From NCBI GenBank assembly GCA_003445095.1, contig DLVS01000578.1, forward strand, positions 1-6,815: a stretch of DNA of 6,815 nucleotides. The letters are read 5' to 3'. Shown here piece by piece: positions 1 to 4,872 of the stretch (position 1 is the stretch's first letter; the number at the start of each line of letters is the position of its first letter). The notes under the pieces were generated by a model, which was not told the origin of the DNA, made no database searches, and saw nothing but the letters and a program-made list of their open reading frames with translations. The stretch is from Verrucomicrobiales bacterium. GTDB taxonomy: Bacteria; Verrucomicrobiota; Verrucomicrobiia; Limisphaerales; UBA9464. Position numbers and translations under genes: made by a program.

Positions 1-345
1 GTTTGCCGGCGTGATCCTCGGAGCCGTCACCACAATCACCTCAACTGGAGTGCTCGTCACGGGCTCCTCCAAGTTCGAAACGATCACCGAATAAGTGCCT
101 CGGTCCGCCGCCTGGAGGTTGGTTAGCGACAGCGTGGAGTTGGTCTGGCCTTCGAGCGGTGTGAATGCCTTGAACCACTGATAGGACAGGGGCGGCGTGC
201 CAGTGGCTTCCACCGACAGCAGGGCACTCTCGCCGGCAAACTTCGTCTGCGGCTGAGGCTGGGTCGTGATGACGGGTTGAGCCGCCGCGATGGCAAGTCC
301 GAGAGGTAACGCGAGGAGTGTCGGCGGAATCCGTGTCTTGCCCAT
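1..345 (-). CDS. Exported Ig-like domain protein, N-terminal part (runs off the left edge)
   Basis: The frame is open from an ATG at 345-343 to the window edge, giving the first 115 residues. Residues 1-22 look like a Sec signal peptide: a basic n-region (MGKTR), a Leu/Ala-rich core and an AIAAA cleavage zone. Residues about 24-108 read as one Ig-like domain of the I-set/Ig_3 type, starting 'PVITTQPQPQ', with the core Trp in 'SYQWFK' (W57) and the 'D-x-G-T-Y-S-V-x-V-S-N' strand-F signature at 81-91. The residues after it ('APRITP') look like the start of a second repeat, so the full protein is probably a large multi-domain secreted or surface protein, a type common in Verrucomicrobiota. What the missing part does cannot be said. 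There is no good Shine-Dalgarno sequence directly upstream of the ATG; the start was chosen because of the signal peptide. It is transcribed divergently from the gene at 589. Confidence 0.82.
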   Translation of the reverse strand, partial: MGKTRIPPTLLALPLGLAIAAAQPVITTQPQPQTKFAGESALLSVEATGTPPLSYQWFKAFTPLEGQTNSTLSLTNLQAADRGTYSVIVSNLEEPVTSTPVEVIVVTAPRITPAN

Positions 346-549
346 AACGAGGGGTTGAACACGCCATTTCCGGACTTCTTTCAGTTTATTTTCCCGCCAA
401 ACTGACCGTCGGCGCCTCGGAGTCCGGAGCGAAGGAGGCGGTGCGCGAGGTTTCCACCGAGCCGTGCCCCAAGCGCGAGTCAACGCCTTGGTGACTCCCC
501 GGCGAATGGCCTCGCGAAGCGTGCCACCAGGACTTGCGCCTCACCCGGC

Positions 550-579
550 TCGACATGGGGCACTTGGGGATCGTATTCT
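550..579 (+). promoter_or_regulatory. Candidate sigma70-type promoter for the 589 gene pair
   Basis: TCGACA at 550-555 (5/6 match to the -35 consensus) is followed after 18 bases by TATTCT at 574-579 (4/6 match to the -10 consensus). Initiation would fall at about 585-588, right at the ATG at 589, so the transcript would have almost no leader. This agrees with the lack of any Shine-Dalgarno sequence in front of that ATG. The rest of the divergent intergenic region (346-588) holds nothing else I recognise apart from an AT-rich patch at about 380-394. The call rests on consensus matching only. Confidence 0.3.
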
Positions 580-588
580 TTCACTCTC

Positions 589-840
589 ATGAGAACTCAA
601 TCGCCGGATACGAGTCCCGAGGCCGAGCGAGTGCTGATTGAATTGATCCGGCAGACCCCCGCATGGCGGCGGCTTCAATTGACCGACCGCATGAGCTTGA
701 CAGCTCGACAGCTTTGCTGGGCCGGACTCCGGAGTCGGCATCGTCACGCGACTCCCGCCGAATTGCGTCGCCGCTTCGCCGAGATTTATCTCGGAACGGA
801 ACTGGCGTCAAAGGCTTACGGCGCGGCGCCCGCTGACTGA
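589..840 (+). CDS. Small helical partner protein of an AbiEii-like nucleotidyltransferase
   Basis: This 83-residue protein is predicted to be mostly helical and has no signal peptide. It carries a pattern I associate with a family of small proteins encoded directly upstream of AbiEii/DUF6036-like nucleotidyltransferases: an N-terminal helix (residues about 10-22), a 'LTDRMSLTARQL' segment, 'AGLRSRH' at about 45-51, an 'ATPAELRRRFAEIYLG' helix and a final 'ELASKAYG'. The family link is from memory and is not confirmed by a search. The stop codon TGA (838-840) overlaps the next ATG (840), so the two genes are almost certainly translationally coupled. Such pairs resemble toxin-antitoxin or accessory defence modules, with this protein as the possible partner or antitoxin, but its function is unknown. 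No Shine-Dalgarno sequence is visible, and translation may be near leaderless. Confidence 0.72.
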   Translation: MRTQSPDTSPEAERVLIELIRQTPAWRRLQLTDRMSLTARQLCWAGLRSRHRHATPAELRRRFAEIYLGTELASKAYGAAPAD

Positions 841-1355
841 TGGATGCCGAGCAGACCCAAGTCAATCTACGGGTGGTCCGTGCCTTCGACGCATTGTCCA
901 TTCCGTATTTTCTCGGCGGGTCGATGGCCAGTTCGGTTCACGGCATTTACCGCGCTACGGCGGATGCGGATTTTGTTGCGGGCCTTGGTCCCCACCAGGC
1001 GGAGCCGTTGGCCCGACTGCTCCAACCCGACTTTTACGCGGATCTCGACGCGATTCGAAAGGCCGTCGCTTCGACCCGCAGCTTCAACATCATCCACCTT
1101 GAATCTATCCTGAAGGTGGACGTGTTTGTGGCCCGCAGTGATCCGTTCCATCTCATGCAAATGCGCCGGCGGGTCTTGCAGGCGGTGAGTGCGGATGGCC
1201 AGACGCAGTTCTATGTCGCGTCGGCCGAAGACACGCTGCTAGCCAAGCTCCAGTGGTATCGCGAGGGCGGCGAGGTATCGGAACGGCAATGGAACGACGT
1301 ACTGGGCGTGCTGGAGGCCCACGGGCCGACGTTGGCTCGCGAGTACCTCATGTAA
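840..1355 (+). CDS. Nucleotidyltransferase-fold protein (AbiEii/DUF6036-like), cut short by an in-frame TAA
   Basis: The 171-residue product has the signature of the minimal polymerase-beta-type nucleotidyltransferase fold. The loop is 'FLGGSMASSVHG' (GGS at 26-28), then 'RATADADFV' carries the two metal-binding Asp residues (D42 and D44), and 'LKVDVFV' supplies the third acidic position (D94). The conserved segment 'SAEDTLLAKLQWYREGGEVSERQWNDV' (positions 128-154, with one short run of EDTLLAKL) is typical of DUF6036/AbiEii-type proteins. These are thought to transfer nucleotides to RNA or protein, and the AbiEii relatives act as toxins. Here the partner is the small upstream protein, with a one-base TGATG overlap. 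The frame stops at TAA 1353-1355, just before the family's usual C-terminal helix, although the catalytic residues are intact. The short product may still fold, but I regard it as possibly inactivated. Confidence 0.8.
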   Translation: MDAEQTQVNLRVVRAFDALSIPYFLGGSMASSVHGIYRATADADFVAGLGPHQAEPLARLLQPDFYADLDAIRKAVASTRSFNIIHLESILKVDVFVARSDPFHLMQMRRRVLQAVSADGQTQFYVASAEDTLLAKLQWYREGGEVSERQWNDVLGVLEAHGPTLAREYLM

Positions 1356-1436
1356 TGGGCTCGCGAGTTAAAGCTCACCGATTTGTTGGACCGAGCGCTC
1401 GACGATGCGGGGTTGCCGCCCGCATTCCGATCTTGA
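1356..1436 (+). pseudogene. Detached C-terminal tail of the nucleotidyltransferase, same frame after a premature TAA
   Basis: Immediately after the TAA at 1353-1355 the same frame reads 'WARELKLTDLLDRALDDAG' and a few more residues, then TGA at 1434-1436. The joined sequence '...LAREYLM-stop-WARELKLTDLL...' matches the way homologues of this family usually end, as I remember them: a 'YL-x-x-WA-x-x-L-x-x-x-DLL-x-RA' helix. The intact gene would therefore have been 840-1436, about 198 residues, and one nonsense codon separates the tail. This could be a real inactivating mutation, stop-codon readthrough or a sequencing error; the sequence alone cannot tell which. Confidence 0.65.
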
Positions 1437-1442
1437 ACCGCT

Positions 1443-1467
1443 GATAAACGCTAATCTCCGCTAATTA
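1443..1467. repeat. Short GCTAAT direct repeat just after the nucleotidyltransferase remnant
   Basis: GATAAACGCTAAT is followed by CTCC and GCTAATTA, so GCTAAT occurs at 1450-1455 and 1460-1465 with a 10-base period, in an AT-rich patch within otherwise GC-rich DNA. I recall similar 'AACGCTAAT...GCTAAT' motifs as dispersed short repeats in Verrucomicrobiota intergenic regions, but this is unverified. It sits seven bases after the TGA that ends the nucleotidyltransferase tail. Confidence 0.4.
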
Positions 1468-1528
1468 AAGGCCAATCGGGCAGCGAGGCGCTGGGGGAGA
1501 AGTGCCCCGGGCATTCTGTTCCTGCTCG

Positions 1529-1734
1529 TTGCGAAAGTGTGTGCCGTTACTTTGGAGTGCGCCGGCAACACGCAGTGGCGACGGCGCTTTGGCTGCCGGA
1601 CCCGCGTGGAATAATCCCCCGGCGAAATCGGGGTCTTTAGCGCCATTCCAAAGCGGAGTCGCGCTCCGCTTGCCTCCGCACTCCATAGATTGCGCGGCTC
1701 GCAGTGCCGGAGATCTCTGAAGCCACTTTCGCAA
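1529..1734. repeat. Nested inverted-repeat element (MITE- or REP-like), about 206 bp
   Basis: The outer arms are a perfect 11-bp inverted repeat: TTGCGAAAGTG at 1529-1539 and CACTTTCGCAA at 1724-1734. Inside lie longer imperfect arms, 1551-1592 and 1648-1687, which start TTTGGAGTGCG and end CGCACTCCATA and also share CGCTTTGG/CCAAAGCG at their inner ends. The right arm contains its own hairpin, AAGCGGAG (1651-1658), loop TCGCG, CTCCGCTT (1664-1671). No transposase is encoded inside; the open frames crossing it on either strand have no recognisable protein signature. The form fits a non-autonomous palindromic element of the kind scattered in Verrucomicrobiota genomes. It occupies most of the gene-free stretch 1437-1859, along with a hairpin CCGCCC-AGT-GGGCGG at 1830-1844; I see nothing else there. 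Confidence 0.6.
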
Positions 1735-1859
1735 TAATAGATAGAAATTGGGGTCGTGGGGGTCATGGGATTTCGGTTGAATCGAGCGTGGGCTCGGTGC
1801 TTACTCCGCGCCACGTTCCTTGAAGCGTTCCGCCCAGTGGGCGGGACATCGTTTCAAAA

Positions 1860-2028
1860 CACTGCCGGAGTAGCGGGAACCCTGTGTGAATCAGGGACGG
1901 TCGCGCCACGGTATCGGGTTACAGACTCCCCATGGATGGTTCATTTCGTCCGGGAAGCCACTGGAGAGAGCTCCGGGAAGGCGGGAGCGAGGTTAGAAAC
2001 CCGAAGTCCGGATATCGCGCCGGCAGTG
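1860..2028 (+). promoter_or_regulatory. Cobalamin (B12) riboswitch aptamer
   Basis: The closing stem P1 is perfect: CACTGCCGG (1860-1868) with CCGGCAGTG (2020-2028). Inside are the hallmark conserved pieces of the cobalamin riboswitch (RF00174 type) in the right order. These are GGGAA at 1875-1879; the 'CCCTGTGTGAATCAGGG' hairpin at 1880-1896, equivalent to the consensus G-x-G-x-x-AATCC element; the B12-box-like 'CGCGCCACGGTA' at 1902-1913; and the peripheral 'CCACTGG ... GGGAAGGCG' element at about 1958-1983. The 3' side is 'CCGAAGTCCGGATA' leading into the P1 strand. The segment between P1 and GGGAA is unusually short (six bases), so P2 is minimal. Ligand-bound riboswitches of this class normally turn expression off. 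A strong hairpin with a T-run lies about 135 bases downstream, so transcriptional termination is the likely mechanism. The controlled genes are those at 2322 and 3167. Confidence 0.92.
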
Positions 2029-2162
2029 CTCGTCAGGAATCGTCCTTTGGCGGAACAAATTTGGTTTCGTTTCGTCTGGGACGATTCCGCTTCGCCGCCC
2101 AGCGAAGGATGAGGCCAGTCCTGTTTGGCTTGTCTGCCGGACGGGATTCCAGAATGTCTTGG

Positions 2163-2205
2163 ACGCCTTCATTCTCGGCTTTGCGGGAGGAAGGCGTTTC
2201 TTTTT
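2163..2205 (+). terminator. Intrinsic terminator between the riboswitch and the PEP-CTERM gene
   Basis: ACGCCTTC (2163-2170) pairs perfectly with GAAGGCGT (2190-2197). The 19-base loop can be shortened by an inner CTCG/CGGG pairing. The stem is followed by TTCTTTTT (2198-2205), the U-run of a Rho-independent terminator. It lies in the leader, between the cobalamin aptamer and the start codon at 2322, where an expression platform would be expected. The aptamer segment GAAGGCG (1977-1983) has the same sequence as the 3' half of this stem, so it could pair with CGCCTTC (2164-2170) and act as antiterminator when no ligand is bound. Confidence 0.75.
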
Positions 2206-2255
2206 GGGCATCGCGCGTACGAAGCGAGTCACCAAAATCCAGGCGCCTATCTCTC

Positions 2256-2302
2256 GCACTGGTCTTGTGGACCACAGTGCCCCGCGGCAGGAACACCGCG
2301 GG
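2256..2302 (+). promoter_or_regulatory. Two adjacent hairpins in the leader just before the start codon
   Basis: GCACTGGTC (2256-2264), loop TTGTG, pairs with GACCA-C-AGTGC (2270-2280, one bulged C). Directly after it CCCGCGG (2281-2287) pairs perfectly with CCGCGGG (2296-2302). They end 19 bases before the ATG at 2322, and the only Shine-Dalgarno-like bases are GAAGA at 2316-2320. They may insulate or control the ribosome entry site, or merely structure the leader RNA. The stretch from 2029 to 2321 contains no credible gene. Confidence 0.4.
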
Positions 2303-2321
2303 AAAATGGTTGCCCGAAGAC

Positions 2322-3167
2322 ATGAAATATCATTGTTGGATTCGTCCGCTCGCCTTCCTCGGCGTTGCGGTTCTCACGCTTGGCCAAGGCCAGGCGCAGT
2401 TTGCCCGTCAAGTCCACGACTACCAGGCCGGCAGTGGAGCCGCCAACGGCTACACGAATCCGGCGGCGGCCTTGGGGGAACCTAGCCGGATTACTCCTGG
2501 CCCATTCGGAGGTCCGGTGGACCCATTCAACACTGCCTATCTGGATTCCCAGTTGGTGAGTATCGGTGCGGGCGGGTCATTGACGGTAAAATTTGCAACA
2601 CCACTTCTCAACGACCCCGCGCATTCATACGGCCTCGACTTTCTGATCTTTGGCGGCGCGGGGTTCATCATCACCAACGCGTTTGACTCTGAATTTAATT
2701 ACATCGGCACTCCGGCGACGGACGGAGGGATGTTCGGCGCGCAGACCGGTCAAACTCGGGTTTCGGTCAGCGCGGACGGGACCCAGTTTTTCACGCTAAA
2801 TCCGGCGCTTGCTCCGGCGGTGGAAGCCCTCTTTCCAACCGATGGTCAGGGCAACTTTAGCCAACCGGTGAATCCGGCTTTGGGGACTACAGCCTTCGCC
2901 GGGTTAACGCTCGAAGGCATTCGCGCACTTTATTCGGCGAGCGGCGGTGGCGCGGGATTTGATCTGGCCTGGGCCGAGGATGCCCAAGGACTGCCGGTGG
3001 AGTTACCGGCAGTGAACTTCGTCCGAATCGATGTCTTGTCGGGGAAGATTGAGGTCGATGCCTTCAGTCAGGTTTCGGCAGTTCCCGAGCCAGCAGGCTG
3101 GGCGCTCTTAGCGCTGGGGTCGGTAATTCTGGCTTGGCGAAGAAATGTGATTGCTACCAACCCTTGA
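2322..3167 (+). CDS. B12-riboswitch-controlled exported PEP-CTERM surface protein
   Basis: The protein has 281 residues. Residues 1-26 form a signal peptide (a WIRPLAFLGVAVLTLG core, cleavage near GQAQ). The C-terminus is a full PEP-CTERM sorting signal: 'VPEP' at 254-257, a hydrophobic helix at about 258-272 and 'WRR' at 272-274. This signal type is handled by an exosortase/archaeosortase-like enzyme. The mature part is a beta-rich extracellular domain with 'ALGEPSR' (50-56), 'SIGAGGSLTVKF' (80-91), 'YGLDFLIFGGAGF' (103-115), 'VSVSADGTQFF' (147-157) and 'VNFVRIDV ... EVDAF' (231-248). I associate this pattern with bacterial 'cell surface proteins' but cannot name a characterised function. 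The ATG at 2322 was chosen because it gives a correct signal peptide; the open frame extends upstream to 1932, but that part overlaps the riboswitch and terminator. Regulation by cobalamin implies a role in corrinoid binding or uptake, or replacement of a B12-dependent function; this is inference. Confidence 0.88.
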   Translation: MKYHCWIRPLAFLGVAVLTLGQGQAQFARQVHDYQAGSGAANGYTNPAAALGEPSRITPGPFGGPVDPFNTAYLDSQLVSIGAGGSLTVKFATPLLNDPAHSYGLDFLIFGGAGFIITNAFDSEFNYIGTPATDGGMFGAQTGQTRVSVSADGTQFFTLNPALAPAVEALFPTDGQGNFSQPVNPALGTTAFAGLTLEGIRALYSASGGGAGFDLAWAEDAQGLPVELPAVNFVRIDVLSGKIEVDAFSQVSAVPEPAGWALLALGSVILAWRRNVIATNP

Positions 3168-3556
3168 TGCACCTGCAAGAAATGCTGGCTCTGTTGGACC
3201 AGAGCTGCCCCCCGGAGCGGTGCCCGCTCTGTGGCGAATTGAATGGGTGTCAGCGCCCCTCACCGTCGCTCGACCACGAGTCGTGCTGGTGCGAGGGCGC
3301 TGAGTTTCCGGCGGACCTACGCGACCACGTGCCGCGCGCTGCCCGGGATCGTGCCTGCGTGTGCCGTCGTTGCGTTGAGGCAATTCGGCCCGCCCACCCG
3401 CTCCAACCATCCGGGCCGGATGACTTCTACCTCGACGCCTCAACCGGACAGATGGTGTTTACCGCTCAATATCACCAAAAGCGTGGCTATTGCTGCGGCA
3501 ATGATTGCCGACATTGTCCATGGCTAGAAGGTGAGCCAGACCGAGAGGGTTCCTAA
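3167..3556 (+). CDS. Cysteine-rich CWC / DUF5522-type fusion protein
   Basis: This soluble-looking protein of 129 residues has 12 cysteines. The N-terminal half fits the 'cysteine-rich CWC' family: CPLCG (19-23) with C28, 'CWCEGAEFP' (40-48), then 'CVCRRC' (64-69). The C-terminal half fits DUF5522: 'DFYLDASTGQMVFTAQYH' (86-103) and 'RGYCCGNDCRHCPW' (106-119). These are usually separate small proteins; here they are one chain. The Cys spacing suggests metal (Zn or Fe-S) binding, but the biochemistry is unknown. The ATG at 3167 overlaps the upstream TGA (TGATG), the usual geometry of coupled genes, so this gene belongs to the cobalamin-riboswitch operon. An in-frame TTG at 3134 would add 11 residues inside the upstream gene and is less likely; an ATG at 3182 is another option. 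No signal peptide is evident, so it probably acts in the cytoplasm. Confidence 0.85.
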   Translation: MHLQEMLALLDQSCPPERCPLCGELNGCQRPSPSLDHESCWCEGAEFPADLRDHVPRAARDRACVCRRCVEAIRPAHPLQPSGPDDFYLDASTGQMVFTAQYHQKRGYCCGNDCRHCPWLEGEPDREGS

Positions 3557-3565
3557 AGGCGAACT

Positions 3566-3750
3566 ATGCAATTGAATCGGGGAGCACGCCCGCCCCGGGC
3601 GTTGCGGACGGAGCCATCGCCGTCCGCGTTGGGCGTGTGGAGTGGCCATCCATTAGTTCGCAGTGACGCGCGTCAGTGTGGCGGGCGAGGCGCCCGCCGC
3701 GACGCCCGGGGCGGGCGTGCCCCCCAAAACCACCTCCTGGTTCTGGCTAA
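3566..3750. repeat. Cloverleaf-like palindromic repeat, copy 1
   Basis: The outer arms are 3579-3607 and 3697-3725, 29 bases each and complementary except for one mismatch and one G-T pair; both contain the GC-rich core CACGCCCGCCCCGGGCG. Two inner hairpins stand between them: GCGGACGG (3604-3611) with CCGTCCGC (3620-3627), and GGCGGGCG-AGG-CGCCCGCC (3680-3698). The overall fold is a stem with two side arms. The left 46 bases (3566-3611) match copy 2 (6499-6544) at 43 positions. The right flank also ends in the shared GGCTAAGA (3745-3752). No protein is encoded. It fills the gap between the CWC gene and the next start codon, so it may act as a transcription barrier or be a non-autonomous mobile or REP-type element. 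Confidence 0.8.
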
Positions 3751-3751
3751 G

Positions 3752-4807
3752 ATGCCGCGCGACCAACCTACATCCCTTTCACCGATCGGTGCTAAAGCGA
3801 ACGCGTGGTCGAAAAATGGTGCATTGGGTCTTCTGCACCCCGTGTTGATTCTGATCCTAGGCCTATGGGTTGGGAATCCCGCATGGGCGGTGACTTTCCT
3901 GGAAGACTTCGCCGACGACCCGACCCAACGCGGCTGGGTAGCATCAGGAAACCATGACTTATTCGCATGGAACGCATCTTTGGAGCGGCTGAACGTCACC
4001 TGGGACACCACCAACGGACATAGCTTCTTCGCGCGCCCATTGGGTGTGACGCTGACGCGGGTGGACGATTTCTCGTTCAGCTTTGATCTCGCACTCACGG
4101 AGGCTGCGGGTGGGGTCCGTAACGGCCGGCCGGGAGCGATGCAGGTCGCCGTGGGCCTGGTGAACTTGGCGCAAGCGACGTCAAACAACTATCGCCGAGG
4201 CGCCGGGCAAGCGCGAGATACCCTCGAGTTCAACTGGTTTCCCGCAGGGTTAATTCCGGGTTACGGTGAAGTGGAGCCCACGTTGTCCCTGGTCAGCTTT
4301 GATAATGCGGGACGAGTTCGGGCCAATTTCGACTTTCCCTTCGAGTGGGAGTTGTCTCAAGCCTTACACGTCGAAGTTGTCTATCGCGCAGCGGAACGAA
4401 CGGTGTCGATGACTGCGCGCCGAAGTGGAGGCGCCGCCGTTACCATTTCCCTAGTGTTGGATGAGGCGTTCGGCCCGATCACGCTGGATGCCTTCGCCGT
4501 GATGGTATGGGACGAGACGACGTCCTTCGGCGATTCCCTGCGGGCGCAAGGTTGGCTGGATAATGTGGTCATCACCGTTCCCGATCCCCCGATCGGCGAG
4601 TTGCGGTGGGTAGCCGCGGGAGTGTCCACCGTGGAATTTGAGAGTCGCTCGGGGTGGCGCTATGCCCTCGAAGCGAGCGGAGACCTCCAGGACTGGCAAA
4701 CGGTCGGCGCTCCGAGCTCAGGGACGGGGGGCTCGATGAGCTTGTCGGATCTTCGGGAGGCAATATTTTCGAAACAATTCTACCGAGTCCGTGTGGAAGT
4801 AGAGTAA
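3752..4807 (+). CDS. Exported beta-sandwich (LamG/concanavalin-like) protein, function unknown
   Basis: The product is 351 residues if the ATG at 3752 is used. It has a long basic n-region, a hydrophobic core 'VLILILGLWV' at 31-40 and an 'NPAWA' cleavage site at about residue 46. A later start such as the in-frame TTG within codons 20-27 would give a more usual signal peptide length. Residues about 47-275 look like a jelly-roll domain: 'FLEDFADDPTQRGW', alternating beta strands and 'QGWLDNVVITVP'. Residues about 284-351 form a small tail, 'RYALEASGDLQDWQTV ... QFYRVRVE', seen often at the C-termini of secreted Verrucomicrobiota proteins. The fold suggests carbohydrate or surface binding, but no catalytic motif is visible. 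Its upstream frame continues to 3566, but that part is repeat DNA. The next gene begins 65 bases after its stop, so the two are probably co-transcribed. Confidence 0.8.
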   Translation: MPRDQPTSLSPIGAKANAWSKNGALGLLHPVLILILGLWVGNPAWAVTFLEDFADDPTQRGWVASGNHDLFAWNASLERLNVTWDTTNGHSFFARPLGVTLTRVDDFSFSFDLALTEAAGGVRNGRPGAMQVAVGLVNLAQATSNNYRRGAGQARDTLEFNWFPAGLIPGYGEVEPTLSLVSFDNAGRVRANFDFPFEWELSQALHVEVVYRAAERTVSMTARRSGGAAVTISLVLDEAFGPITLDAFAVMVWDETTSFGDSLRAQGWLDNVVITVPDPPIGELRWVAAGVSTVEFESRSGWRYALEASGDLQDWQTVGAPSSGTGGSMSLSDLREAIFSKQFYRVRVEVE

Positions 4808-4872
4808 ATGTCACGAACCGGCGACTCGGCGTACTTGAACACCGCGACGGCGATGGCGTCCACTACGCGGTG

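Noticed and set aside
1777..1801. TTGAAT followed by a weak -10-like sequence as promoter of the riboswitch operon.
   Set aside because: The -10 match is too poor to support a call.
1461..1814. 117-residue open frame on the minus strand.
   Set aside because: It runs across the inverted-repeat element, has no domain signature and looks like a spurious frame of the kind palindromic repeats produce.
1756..2112. 118-residue plus-strand frame.
   Set aside because: It covers the riboswitch in another frame and shows no protein features.
1932..2321. N-terminal extension of the PEP-CTERM gene to an ATG at 1932 (411 residues).
   Set aside because: The extra 130 residues are translated riboswitch and terminator sequence and would bury the signal peptide; the ATG at 2322 gives a proper one.
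3134..3166. TTG start for the Cys-rich protein, adding 'MAKKCDCYQPL'.
   Set aside because: It would lie inside the PEP-CTERM tail; the TGATG overlap at 3165-3169 is the more usual coupled start. It remains possible.
3566..3751. Extension of the beta-sandwich protein to an ATG at 3566.
   Set aside because: It is entirely palindromic repeat DNA, gives an Arg/Pro-rich nonsense segment and hides the signal peptide.
3673..4188. 171-residue minus-strand frame.
   Set aside because: It is antisense to the beta-sandwich gene, with composition typical of a GC-rich shadow frame.
4654..4872. Extension of the CotH gene back to 4654.
   Set aside because: It overlaps the 3' part of the upstream gene by over 150 bases and would bury the lipoprotein signal that begins at 4873.
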